Source: Chloroflexi bacterium 44-23 (GTDB lineage Bacteria > Chloroflexota > Anaerolineae > Anaerolineales > Anaerolineaceae). Taken from it: 64,000 bases of DNA. The notes below the pieces were generated by a model. It saw only the letters and a program-made list of their open reading frames with translations. It was not told where the DNA came from and did not search any database. Shown here piece by piece: positions 41,993 through 50,670 of the stretch. Position numbers and translations under genes: made by a program. Within the stretch, counting starts at the first letter, position 1. Each line of letters starts with the position of its first letter. The stretch lies in contig MKUW01000028.1 in NCBI GenBank assembly GCA_001899005.1, forward strand, positions 553,163-617,162, read 5' to 3'.

Positions 41993-42676
41993 TCACTCAG
42001 GGGCAACAAAACGGTATCCGACACCAAAAACTGTCAGAATATAACGCGGAGAAAGCGGATCCGGTTCAATTTTTTTGCGCAGATTATGCAAATGCACATC
42101 GATTGTACGTTCGGCCCCTTCGTAAATACCCAATTCGGTCACAGCCAAGAGCTGTGACCGCGTAAAAACCTGGTTAGGATGTCGAAGCAGGTGAAACAAG
42201 AGGTTGAACTCGGTAGGAGTCAATGAAACCACCTGACCGGCAACTCTTAATTCACGTGCAGCTACATCCAAACGTACATTTCCAAATTGATAAATTGCGT
42301 TTGCGGTGAAAGGTTCCTGATGTGAACGCCGTAAAACTGCACGAGCACGCGCCACCAGTTCACGCGGGCTGAAGGGCTTGGTGATGTAGTCATCTGCCCC
42401 TAATTCCAGCCCCACCAATTTATCGGCTTCATCCACACGAGCAGTCAACATGATGATGGGCACATTAGAATCCTTGCGAATTTCACGGCAAACATCAATA
42501 CCATTCAACCCGGGCAGCATTAAATCCAAAACAATCAAATCGGGGTTTTCTCGGATCGCCATCTTGAGCCCGCTTATGCCATCGAAAGCTGTAAGCACTG
42601 TAAAATCGGCCTGCTCAAAGTATTTGCGCACACCTTCTACAATGCGGTGTTCATCGTCAACAATTAAAACTTTCAT
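41993..42676 (-). CDS. OmpR-family response regulator
   Basis: 227 residues. Receiver domain (1-115) with DDE near residue 7, phospho-acceptor Asp in LIVLDLMLPG (~51), Thr in MLTAR and Lys in DDYITKPFSPREL. The winged-helix domain (~130-225) has SLTPTEFNLLFHLLRHPNQ and RTIDVHLHNLRKKIEPDP. The paired histidine kinase follows after three bases. The upstream gap to 42799 contains only the terminator of the neighbouring gene, so the promoter must lie in ~50 bases. Confidence 0.94.
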   Translation of the reverse strand: MKVLIVDDEHRIVEGVRKYFEQADFTVLTAFDGISGLKMAIRENPDLIVLDLMLPGLNGIDVCREIRKDSNVPIIMLTARVDEADKLVGLELGADDYITKPFSPRELVARARAVLRRSHQEPFTANAIYQFGNVRLDVAARELRVAGQVVSLTPTEFNLLFHLLRHPNQVFTRSQLLAVTELGIYEGAERTIDVHLHNLRKKIEPDPLSPRYILTVFGVGYRFVAPE

Positions 42677-42723
42677 AAAATGAGTATAGCCTTATTTAGT
42701 ATCTTTTCAATAAAACGGAGAGA

Positions 42724-42754
42724 AGCAGGATGATGAGTTGATCATCATCCTGCT
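42724..42754 (-). terminator. Terminator-like 13-bp hairpin
   Basis: AGCAGGATGATGA (42724-42736), a five-base loop and TCATCATCCTGCT (42742-42754) form a perfect 13-bp stem. On the minus strand it is followed by TCTCTCCGTTTTATT. It closes the secreted repeat-protein gene. Confidence 0.7.
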
Positions 42755-42798
42755 CAAAATGCAGCCAAATTTTATCTTTAGGTACCTGACACGACTTC

Positions 42799-43860
42799 TC
42801 ATAAAGTGGGTAAGACATCCAGAAATGTATGTTCGCCGACTTCATGACCACGCATCCCCTTTCGAAACAAACCCCGCAAAGCTTCCCAGGGGAATGGCTG
42901 ATCCAGTTGGGCATTCAAACGTTTCAAGAGTACATCTGCCTGTATCTGAGTCAATTTGCCGTCGCTCAATTTCTGGTTGACGAAAGTAATTTGCGCATTG
43001 AGCCAATCATGATACAGCATATCGGCATCAATTCCTTTTTCTGCTACCAGTTCCTGGATTGTCTGACCATTCGCCAGGCTTTCGCGTATTTCAGCCGGTG
43101 TCATGTCGATTGCTTCAAAGAGCGTTTGAACGAGGTCTCTGGCGGTTATGAAAGTAAGTATCTCACGCTTGCTAAAAAAATCATGTTCCGGCAGCGTCCA
43201 ATCTCCAAAGTTTTTGCCGTCGGCCAAATTTTGTTGCAGACGGTCAATCAATTGTTGTCCCTTTTCATGATCCAGTTCACCACTGGCTATTGCATCTTTC
43301 AATATGGAAGTGCGCAAATCAACCCATTTTGCATAGACTGTTTCAATTTCCAACCCCTGCTGATCCGCGATTTCCGCCAGGTTTTTGCCATCATTTAGCG
43401 CAGTCTTTAAGATCCCTGGATCCATTTCAAACACTTCGGCAAGTTCGTCCAGTGTGGGCACAAACTGTAACTTCATACGATCATGCCGGTTGCCCCACAA
43501 AAATAATTTTCCTTCATCTGAGCGAGTCTGAATTACCTTCTTTAACCTTTCGGCTTGAATTTTTGTAATTTTCCCATTTGCCAAGGCCTGGTCGACACAG
43601 GATAAGCGATTCGCCAATACCTGTTCTTCATAATCACTGTAATCCAGCCCTTTGGTCGTAAACAAGTCTTTCAAGGTGGTGCCGGTCTGGATTTCAGCCC
43701 AGATAGCCTGCCATGACATCCCAAGCACTTCGCTCAGGTTTTGGCCGGGTTTGCATTCAACAGGTGGGTCTGCTTCAGCATAGACCAGAGAACCTCCAGC
43801 AGCCAGAACAAAACCGGCAACCAGTATTCCTGAAATTATTCTTCGTATCATTGTCTTCAT
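42799..43860 (-). CDS. Secreted protein with three ~85-residue helical repeats
   Basis: 353 residues. An N-terminal signal peptide (hydrophobic ~8-27, cleavage likely after VYA at ~28) predicts export. The mature part has three related units at ~37-120, ~130-215 and ~235-322. Each contains a short helix, then an A/L-x-x-G-x-T/N-L-x-x-L-x-x-x-K/Q-G-hydrophobic pattern, then a helix ending in G-K/E-L/I-T/D and a Q-A/G-containing helix. I do not recognise an enzyme family; similar repeat proteins occur in Chloroflexota. A binding or structural role outside the membrane is possible. It follows two RHH-like genes and precedes a two-component system, all leftward. Confidence 0.65.
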   Translation of the reverse strand: MKTMIRRIISGILVAGFVLAAGGSLVYAEADPPVECKPGQNLSEVLGMSWQAIWAEIQTGTTLKDLFTTKGLDYSDYEEQVLANRLSCVDQALANGKITKIQAERLKKVIQTRSDEGKLFLWGNRHDRMKLQFVPTLDELAEVFEMDPGILKTALNDGKNLAEIADQQGLEIETVYAKWVDLRTSILKDAIASGELDHEKGQQLIDRLQQNLADGKNFGDWTLPEHDFFSKREILTFITARDLVQTLFEAIDMTPAEIRESLANGQTIQELVAEKGIDADMLYHDWLNAQITFVNQKLSDGKLTQIQADVLLKRLNAQLDQPFPWEALRGLFRKGMRGHEVGEHTFLDVLPTL

Positions 43861-44161
43861 CTTTTATTCCTTTCTTATTTCTAATGTTTCTCGAGAACTT
43901 AACGATTGGATTGACGTTTTTCTCATCCACCCGTCATATTGAAGTGAGTACCCGCAATCGATCATCGTTTTTTCACTTCCATAAGCTCTCGATATGGTTT
44001 TTATCCTTATGTACTATCCTAACAGGCACTTGTTTAGAAGTTGTTAAGGTCTGATTGGGGTTTTATTCAGCTTTTTGGGCCGGCAGCTTATAAAATTACT
44101 CGCTTAAACGCGAAAACGCCCCGGGCAAAGGGCGTTTTCAAAGGATGCGATGGTGAAAAAG
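43861..44161. other. Upstream region of the secreted repeat protein
   Basis: 301 bases without a gene. It must contain the promoter of the repeat-protein gene and holds the terminator hairpin of the RHH-like pair at 44112-44139. GAAAGGAATAAAAG immediately before the repeat-protein ATG is a plausible ribosome binding site. Confidence 0.6.
44112..44139 (-). terminator. Hairpin terminator after the RHH-like genes
   Basis: GAAAACGCCC (44112-44121) and GGGCGTTTTC (44130-44139) form a perfect 10-bp stem with an eight-base loop. The T-run lies within the 3' arm on either strand. Confidence 0.7.
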
Positions 44162-44497
44162 CTATTCCACCTGTTTACTGGCAAATTTCATTTTTAAATC
44201 TTCTTTTATCGAATCGATCTGGCTCCTGGTATCTTCAACATGTGAAAAGATGTCGGATCGCGCTCTAATACCTTCCTGGACCATCAAGCGAATTGCTTCC
44301 CGCTGATTGGCCACCAGATTTGACTCTACGAGTTGGTTGATTTTTTGGCGTTCCTCTTCATCCAGAGTAACCAGCGCCAGTTTCGAAAGCGAACTGGCTG
44401 TTTGATCTAAAAGTGTCTCCAAAGAAGACAATAAGCGCCTGGAATCGCTTTTGATTTGATCCCAAGTTGATGCTGGGGTTGGGGTTTCTGTTGACAT
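44162..44497 (-). CDS. Small ribbon-helix-helix-like protein, paralogue 2
   Basis: 111 residues. Residues ~45-80 (KLALVTLDEEERQKINQLVE, then SNLVANQREAIRLMVQEGIR) fit a beta strand and two helices of the ribbon-helix-helix fold. The N-terminal ~40 residues are helical and the C-terminal ~30 (HVEDTRSQIDSIKEDLK) look like a coiled coil. It aligns with the upstream gene 44517-44906 through the core and tail, so the two arose by tandem duplication. The gap is 19 bases. A DNA-binding or polymer-binding role is inferred. No enzyme motif. Confidence 0.6.
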   Translation of the reverse strand: MSTETPTPASTWDQIKSDSRRLLSSLETLLDQTASSLSKLALVTLDEEERQKINQLVESNLVANQREAIRLMVQEGIRARSDIFSHVEDTRSQIDSIKEDLKMKFASKQVE

Positions 44498-44516
44498 ACT
44501 TTATTTCCTTCTTTAT

Positions 44517-44906
44517 TCATTCTTTAGTATGATCTTTGACAGTTGTGCGCAATTTTTCACGCAGCAGACTGATTTGATCAGTGACTTCACTGATCTTTGC
44601 AAACAATTCCTGGTTAGCCTGAACGCCTTCTTTAATAAGCAAGGCCGCAGCCTCTGAGCGGCTCTTGACCACTTCCGCTTCTACCAGCATATCCAGATAA
44701 TTGAGCGCTTCGTCGTTTACGCGCACCATGACAACATTGCCACGACCTTGCAGAGCATCTCCAAGCGCCTGGCCGATGTTTTCGACCTGTTTCCAGGCAT
44801 TCTTTAAGGGTTCCTCGGTTGGTCTGGAAGTGCCAGTTTTCGGGCTTTCTTGTTTTTGGCCTTGCTCTTCAGGGGCAGCCGGGTCATGATTATTTTCTTC
44901 AAGCAT
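44517..44906 (-). CDS. Small ribbon-helix-helix-like protein, paralogue 1
   Basis: 129 residues. The first ~40 are Pro/Gln/Glu-rich and probably disordered. Residues ~63-100 (VVMVRVNDEALNYLDMLVEA, then EVVKSRSEAAALLIKEGVQ) match the strand-helix-helix pattern of the ribbon-helix-helix fold, including the S-R-S-E-A start of the second helix. The C-terminal region has a coiled-coil heptad pattern. It is the first gene of a two-gene unit with a near-consensus promoter and a palindrome just upstream, consistent with autoregulation by an RHH repressor. Confidence 0.62.
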   Translation of the reverse strand: MLEENNHDPAAPEEQGQKQESPKTGTSRPTEEPLKNAWKQVENIGQALGDALQGRGNVVMVRVNDEALNYLDMLVEAEVVKSRSEAAALLIKEGVQANQELFAKISEVTDQISLLREKLRTTVKDHTKE

Positions 44907-44929
44907 AGTTACCTCTTTCTGTATTACAC

Positions 44930-44941
44930 ATTACATGTAAT
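44930..44941. promoter_or_regulatory. 12-bp palindrome ATTACATGTAAT, candidate RHH operator
   Basis: Perfect palindrome 24 bases before the start of paralogue 1 and ~10 bases after the predicted transcription start. A partial copy (TGTATTACA) is adjacent at 44920-44928. Confidence 0.45.
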
Positions 44942-44956
44942 TCAAATACAAGAAAT

Positions 44957-44985
44957 ATAATAACAACATTACAATATTTTGTCAA
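44957..44985 (-). promoter_or_regulatory. Promoter of the RHH-like gene pair
   Basis: Minus-strand TTGACA at 44985-44980, a 17-base spacer and TATTAT at 44962-44957. This is near consensus, placing the start near 44950. Confidence 0.7.
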
Positions 44986-45208
44986 GGGGTTTAATGGAAT
45001 ATTTCTTCCCGAATATGCTGCAATGATGCGAAAATGATCACCATCACCGCCCGGACAGTGTACAATTCAACCGGCCAGGATCGTCAGGTTTCTGTGCTTG
45101 AGTTTCTCAGTTTCTTTTTTTGGAAATCCGGATTCCAGCTACCCCCAGAATAAATTCACCACACCGCTGGCATTAGTTATGTATACCTGCCAAACGACTC
45201 CTCAGCGC
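44986..45208. other. Spacer with no recognised element
   Basis: Remaining part of the 302-base gap between the RHH promoter and the YYY-protein stop. I see no gene or clear terminator. Confidence 0.5.
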
Positions 45209-47737
45209 CTAACGGCCGAAGACCATCGTATCGCCGGCTGAGAATACCAGCTGCATATTTTGCTCAAAAACAGGCAGGTAAACCGCACCATACCATTGGG
45301 TTTCTTCTGGGCTGATAATGATGTAATTGACATGGTAAACGTCCAAAAGAGCCTGTATGGTGCCCCAATCGCGACTGGTATAAATAGTGCGGATATCCTC
45401 CTCACGCGTGGCAACATTGCTGAACTGCTTTCCGCGCCATTGCGATTCATGGTTGACCCAGCCCATCACCGTCGGGATGCCGGTTGCCATCGCAAAGCGC
45501 GACGAACGCCCTTCCATCCAATACGCGCCCTTGGTACCTTCCAGCACGACCGAATTGGCCGCAACATTTTCCTTCAGCCAAGCGACCACGGCTCCATCCT
45601 GCGGGTAGTTGCGATAAAAATAAGCCATGCCATCCAGGGTGGGCTGATTGCTGAAATTATTGGTGATCATTTTCGCAGTCCCAATGGTATAAACCAACCC
45701 CATTGCAACCAGAACACTTACAAGCACGACCCACAACACTCGCGCGAACCGCTGCGTTTTAACCGTGATAAACCAGATGATATAGGCGCATGCCAATGAC
45801 CACAACACCCAAACCTGGAAATAAAATTTGAAAACCGTGTTCATACGATTGCCAAATTGATCCCGCAAGTAGAGCAGCTCTGGTCCCAGCAACAGCAGAG
45901 CCCCCGTAAATATCATCACAAAGACAAACAAACTACTATTGCGATTCTTGTGACGCCAACCCCACAAGAAGCCCGCTGACGCAGAAACAAGCAGCAAGGC
46001 ATAGATGAGGGTGGTGCTCTCCACCAGACGGCGCTGCAGGATCAAACGCAATCCATCCCGCCAAGAGAACGGGTACACAGTCCCCAGAGCGGCAATTCCG
46101 CCTTCAGGACGCGCGAGAATGATCACCACCAATAACACAACGATCAGCAGTAACACACCCAGTAACCCCAGCCCAAATTTCCAGGCAAAGGCAAAGTCAA
46201 ACTTGGCCTTATGACGACGCACATACGCCAATACAAAGACACTGATGGGTATCAACAGCACTCCGAACATGACCAGTTCCTGCCGGAAACGGGACGGAAA
46301 GACCAGGTTTGGCAAGATCCCGCCCGCCTGCGTTTGTAAGCTGATCATGAACGGCAGATACAGCAGTACGGCCAGCCCCAATACCGGTCCGGCCTCCCGC
46401 AGCAATCCAGCAGCGGCCTGTTTCCAATCAGCACCCAATTCCAGCGGATAGTTGCGTAAGAAAATGACAATCAAAAAAATAAAGGCATAAATCGGAAAAT
46501 CCCAGGTATTGAGAAATATGAGGCTGCCCAGAATAAGCGCCGAAAGGGTCGTGCGCTGCCACCATTCTTTTGAAAACATGGCGAGTCTGTCACTCAGAAA
46601 CCATTCCAGAGCCAATAAAAGGCATACGATCACATAGGGAAGTGCCAGCACGTGCGGATGCAAATCCGCCAGCAGGAAAGAGAAGGCCGGGAATTCATCA
46701 ATCAGTTCCTGAGATTGACCGCCCAGGTTACGATCCTGGATGGCGCGCGAGGCAAAAAACCAGTTTGGCTGTTGTATATTTTCAATCGGTTGTGGGACAC
46801 CATTGACTTTACCCAGCTGTTTGAGATCCATCCACTCCCAAAAATTCATGGTACGCGCCTGAATGGGAGCAGGCTGCAGCTGCACCGCTCCCAAAGCCGG
46901 GTCGATCCGGCTGGCATCAAAAACCAAAGCCGGCACCTCCAGATTGCCCATCCAGTTATGCTGGTGAAGGACGTCCAAGACCCCATAGAAATTGCCCACC
47001 AGCAGTAAAAGCAACGGGGCCAGCAACGCCGGAAATACGGCGCGTTCTAAACTCTTTTTTGGACTGCCCTCTTCTAAATTGTGTGCGCGCAATTCTCTGC
47101 CAGTGCGCAGCGTAATCAGGTTGAGTACCACTCCGAAAGCAGCCGTGGAGGCCAGCGCGAATACCAGCGCGATCCCCAGGTTGAATGCCACCCCGCCGCT
47201 GGTGCCCGTTATGGCTGCCAGCATGGCAACCATCACATATCCAAAGTAATAATAGCTGATGGCAAAACCGGATAGCCAGGCATCTTGCGGTGGAAACGTC
47301 GGGCTGCGCAGGATCGAGTTGATGAACATCAACTCCATCGGCTTTTCAGTGCCCCAAATGTCGGGGCTGAACGAGCGCACAAATGCCATCAGCGCAAAAC
47401 TAAACAAAAACAATACCTCGATAAACAATACCGTGCGCTGGTTTTCTTTGATCCACTTCAGGCTTTGCTGGCGCCCCTCTTTGCCCGCAAACCACACTGC
47501 AAACAGCCCTGCGATCAGAATAGCGCTGAGGATGCCGGCACTTGAGTTCTGCAATAAGCCCAGGGATGTCAGAAACCAGTGTAAAAAGGCCGCGACTAAC
47601 AACCCGACCATCTTGGTGATGCTATAGCCGCGATCAGGCACATGCTTGAAAACCGTCATCACCCACGGAGCCGCCAGGATTCCGAAGATTGTGAGCAGAA
47701 GATACCAGAGCAGAAAAAGAAGGATTTGATTGTTCAT
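45209..47737 (-). CDS. YYY-domain (DUF2298) polytopic membrane protein
   Basis: 842 residues, with roughly 13-16 predicted membrane helices and a ~150-residue soluble C-terminus. The signature YYYFGYVMVAM, which names the Chlor_Arch_YYY family, lies near residue 157. A conserved DLHPHVLALPYV segment follows near 365, resembling the acidic loop of membrane glycosyltransferases of the GT-C kind. The C-terminal domain has ATGIPTVMGWVNHESQWRG (near 755). Family function is unproven; lipid-linked sugar transfer is the usual suggestion. The gene is monocistronic and divergent from azlCD. Strong clade marker for Chloroflexota. Confidence 0.85.
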   Translation of the reverse strand: MNNQILLFLLWYLLLTIFGILAAPWVMTVFKHVPDRGYSITKMVGLLVAAFLHWFLTSLGLLQNSSAGILSAILIAGLFAVWFAGKEGRQQSLKWIKENQRTVLFIEVLFLFSFALMAFVRSFSPDIWGTEKPMELMFINSILRSPTFPPQDAWLSGFAISYYYFGYVMVAMLAAITGTSGGVAFNLGIALVFALASTAAFGVVLNLITLRTGRELRAHNLEEGSPKKSLERAVFPALLAPLLLLLVGNFYGVLDVLHQHNWMGNLEVPALVFDASRIDPALGAVQLQPAPIQARTMNFWEWMDLKQLGKVNGVPQPIENIQQPNWFFASRAIQDRNLGGQSQELIDEFPAFSFLLADLHPHVLALPYVIVCLLLALEWFLSDRLAMFSKEWWQRTTLSALILGSLIFLNTWDFPIYAFIFLIVIFLRNYPLELGADWKQAAAGLLREAGPVLGLAVLLYLPFMISLQTQAGGILPNLVFPSRFRQELVMFGVLLIPISVFVLAYVRRHKAKFDFAFAWKFGLGLLGVLLLIVVLLVVIILARPEGGIAALGTVYPFSWRDGLRLILQRRLVESTTLIYALLLVSASAGFLWGWRHKNRNSSLFVFVMIFTGALLLLGPELLYLRDQFGNRMNTVFKFYFQVWVLWSLACAYIIWFITVKTQRFARVLWVVLVSVLVAMGLVYTIGTAKMITNNFSNQPTLDGMAYFYRNYPQDGAVVAWLKENVAANSVVLEGTKGAYWMEGRSSRFAMATGIPTVMGWVNHESQWRGKQFSNVATREEDIRTIYTSRDWGTIQALLDVYHVNYIIISPEETQWYGAVYLPVFEQNMQLVFSAGDTMVFGR

Positions 47738-47931
47738 AGGTTTATTATATGGTTATTTTGGTTTTCTTTGAGAGGAATTTTCAACCCATTTGTTCAAGAA
47801 GTTGCCAAATCATCTCACTTCTTTCCGGTTCCGGATATCATGGTCAATCCATAAAAAGCAACCCTTCGCGATTATTCTCGTCATTGTTTGATATAATTCT
47901 TGAATTCTTAAGAAAGGCGTTCTGCCTGCCC

Positions 47932-48633
47932 ATGCTTGTCGATTCCAACAAATCCTCCTGGCTTAAAGCGCTTTCGCCGGCCGTGCCGGTCATGATGGGC
48001 TATTTGCCGATTGGCTTTGCCTATGGTGTTCTGGCTGTCAACGCCGGCTTGAGCATTTTACAAACCGTGCTGATGTCCGTCATCGTCTATGCCGGCTCAG
48101 CGCAACTGATCGCAGCCAGCCTGTTTGCGCAAATGATTCAACCCGTCTCTATCATCGCGACTACCTTCATCGTCAATTTACGCCACCTGCTCATGTCAGC
48201 AGCCCTGGCCCCCTATCTGCAGCACTGGCGCAATAGCGAAGTGGCCGCTTTTAGTTTCGAGCTGACCGATGAGAGCTTTGGCATTCACAGCTTGCGCTTC
48301 GAAAGAGGAGAAAACAAACCCCTGTCCAGCATTGCAATCAACCTGGTCTGCCAGCTCTCCTGGGTGATCGGCAGCCTGATTGGAGCGCTGACCGGCAACA
48401 TGATCGAGGATGTACGCCCCTTTGCGCTGGACTATGCACTGCCGGCCATGTTCATCGCCCTGCTCGTTCTGCAAATCCGCAACCGCAGGCACGTCATCAT
48501 CGCTGTACTGGGCGGTCTGCTGTCTCTGGTCATCTGGTTCTTCGGCGCCACCCAATGGAACGTGATTTTTGCCACCATCATCGCTGCGGCGGTTGGCGCA
48601 GGATTGGACACATGGCTTCATCCACAATCATAA
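47932..48633 (+). CDS. azlC: AzlC-family amino-acid exporter large subunit
   Basis: 233 residues from the ATG at 47932. The frame runs back to 47749 through sequence without family similarity. The opening ALSPAVPVMMGYLPIGFAYG and the following VLMSVIVYAGSAQLIAASL are typical of AzlC. Five or six helices are predicted. AzlC works with the small AzlD subunit to export branched-chain amino acids or analogues. The 3' end overlaps azlD by 22 bases. Confidence 0.92.
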   Translation: MLVDSNKSSWLKALSPAVPVMMGYLPIGFAYGVLAVNAGLSILQTVLMSVIVYAGSAQLIAASLFAQMIQPVSIIATTFIVNLRHLLMSAALAPYLQHWRNSEVAAFSFELTDESFGIHSLRFERGENKPLSSIAINLVCQLSWVIGSLIGALTGNMIEDVRPFALDYALPAMFIALLVLQIRNRRHVIIAVLGGLLSLVIWFFGATQWNVIFATIIAAAVGAGLDTWLHPQS

Positions 48634-48938
48634 TTACTTTGATTGGCATGGCAGTCGTAACCTATTTGCCACGCCTGCTGCCAGCCTGGTATCTGCGCAA
48701 CAAAAAACTGCCGCCTTTCCTGGTCGCCTGGCTGCGCTATGTACCGATCGCCGTTTTATCGGCATTATTATTACCGGCTCTGCTGATACAAGATGATGTC
48801 CTCAACTTCAGCCCCACCAATCTTTACCTGTGGGCGGCAATTCCGGCAATTTGGATCGCCTGGCGCACAAAAAGCATGTTTGCTACGGTAATTGTCGCTA
48901 TGCTCCTGATTGCCCTAGCGCGTTTCTTTCTCTCTTAA
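48612..48938 (+). CDS. azlD: AzlD-family small subunit
   Basis: 108 residues from the ATG at 48612, inside the end of azlC. It has four hydrophobic segments and the AzlD signature near the N-terminus (GMAVVTYLPRLLPAWYL, residues ~10-26), followed by FLVAWLRYVPIAVLSALL. It forms the exporter with AzlC. Interestingly, this window also holds a liv-type importer, so uptake and export of related amino acids may be balanced. Confidence 0.9.
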   Translation: MASSTIIITLIGMAVVTYLPRLLPAWYLRNKKLPPFLVAWLRYVPIAVLSALLLPALLIQDDVLNFSPTNLYLWAAIPAIWIAWRTKSMFATVIVAMLLIALARFFLS

Positions 48939-49119
48939 AGCGAAACCACCAAACCCCTTTAGAATCTGTTGTTTTTACGAGATTTTTACTGGTTTCCACC
49001 CGCATATTTACAATCTTTTTATCGCATTTTCTTTTAACCCCTGCTATTGTATTATTAAGCGAAGGCATTGACCTGACCCTTGATTTTTTTTTGCAGTCAT
49101 ATCTTTTATTAGGGAAAAA

Positions 49120-50610
49120 ATGCGACAAAAATTCTTAAAGAACATTACAAAATGGATCATTTATGCGATCTATCTGGTTCTATTGCTCGCTCTCATCATC
49201 GGAATTGTTGCCGCCGTTAAATTAAACCAGATTAACGCCAACATCATCGAGCTCAGCCAGGTGCATGATGCCGAGCGAATGGTGCTGAGCGAAATCCGCT
49301 ACCGCTTCAGCCTGATCGACTCACTCGCTACCCGATACCTGGAAGACTTCAAACAGGGCAATCTGCTGCTCTACCAGCAAGCCTATGCCGATTTAAACAC
49401 ATTCCTGGATGAAAACCAAGCTGTATTCTCCGACTCTCCCAAAAAAGAGCTCTACGGTGAAATTAAGCGCAGCGTTCAAATTTATGAAAATACATTCCAG
49501 AATATCGATGAATCTCACCGCGTGAGCCCCGGCAAAAACAATGACGACTTCACCTTTTACTCTTCCCAATTCGTTTTGCATAAAAATAACACCCTGGATG
49601 CCATCGCCAAACTCTCCGTGCAGGTTGAAAGTGACATCACCCAGACCACCCTGCGCTCCCTCGACAATATCTCGCAGACGCGCTTGCTCCTGACCGTGCT
49701 GATCATCATGATGATCATTACCGGCCCGCTGTTTGGGTATGTCATCATCCAGCAGGTCAATCAGTACAACCGCCAGAAAAATCTTCTGAAAAGCACAACC
49801 GAAGACTTTCAAAAAAGGTTGCAAGATCAGAAAAGCGATTTGAGCCAGGCCATTCAGGAAACCAAGCAGTTTGCCTATATCGTTTCACACGACCTGCGCT
49901 CCTCCCTGACCAACTTGAAGGGCTTCACCAGAGAATTGGACTACTCCCTCGATCAGATCAAAGCGCCCCTGGAAAAATCGTTACCCGGCATGCAAGAGCT
50001 GGAACGCCAGAAAGTTTCCCTGGCCCTCAAGCAAGACATCCCGGAAGCAATCAACTATATCAACAATTCCGTCAACCGCATGGAAAGTTTCATCAACGCC
50101 GTCTTAAAGCTCTCACGCCTGGGACGCAAGCAGTTGACGCTCACCCAAATAGACCCGAACCCGCTGGTAGAGGAGATTGTTGCCAACCTGGCCTACCAGC
50201 TTGAGCTGCGCGAGGGCGTCGTCTATGCCCAAAAGCTACCCATCATCACCGCCGACCAGACCTCGCTGGAGCAGGTTTTCGCCAATATCCTCGACAACGC
50301 CATCAAATATTGGTACCAGGGCCGGCCATTGGAAATCAACATCACCGCCAAAGACTCCTCCACCGAAACCATCTTTGCCATCAAAGACAATGGGCGCGGC
50401 ATTGCACCGGAAGACATGGACGGCGTCTTTGCCCTGTTTCGACGCGTGGGCAGCTCCTCCGAGGCGGGCGAAGGCATGGGAATGGCCTATGTACAGGCCA
50501 TCATTCGCAATATGGATGGTAGAATTTGGATAGAGTCAAAGGTCAGTGTCGGAACGACCGTTTTCTTCAGCATTCCGAAGGAGATCATCGCCAAAGAAAT
50601 CGATGAGTAA
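49120..50610 (+). CDS. Membrane sensor histidine kinase
   Basis: 496 residues. TM1 lies at ~12-35 and TM2 (LLTVLIIMMIITGPLFGYVII) at ~190-212. They flank a ~150-residue extracytoplasmic helical sensor of four-helix-bundle appearance. A coiled coil leads into HisKA, with YIVSHDLRSSLTNLKGF around residue 254. The ATPase domain has NILDNAIKYW, KDNGRGIAPEDM and GEGMGMAYVQAI boxes, like phytochrome/bacteriophytochrome-type kinases. Both neighbouring genes run the same way, and the REC-GGDEF gene begins 60 bases downstream as a probable partner. Confidence 0.9.
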   Translation: MRQKFLKNITKWIIYAIYLVLLLALIIGIVAAVKLNQINANIIELSQVHDAERMVLSEIRYRFSLIDSLATRYLEDFKQGNLLLYQQAYADLNTFLDENQAVFSDSPKKELYGEIKRSVQIYENTFQNIDESHRVSPGKNNDDFTFYSSQFVLHKNNTLDAIAKLSVQVESDITQTTLRSLDNISQTRLLLTVLIIMMIITGPLFGYVIIQQVNQYNRQKNLLKSTTEDFQKRLQDQKSDLSQAIQETKQFAYIVSHDLRSSLTNLKGFTRELDYSLDQIKAPLEKSLPGMQELERQKVSLALKQDIPEAINYINNSVNRMESFINAVLKLSRLGRKQLTLTQIDPNPLVEEIVANLAYQLELREGVVYAQKLPIITADQTSLEQVFANILDNAIKYWYQGRPLEINITAKDSSTETIFAIKDNGRGIAPEDMDGVFALFRRVGSSSEAGEGMGMAYVQAIIRNMDGRIWIESKVSVGTTVFFSIPKEIIAKEIDE

Positions 50611-50670
50611 AACCTGCGCGTTAAATGCTTCACTGAGGGAAGGCAGGCTTCTTGAAAATAGAGGGAAATT

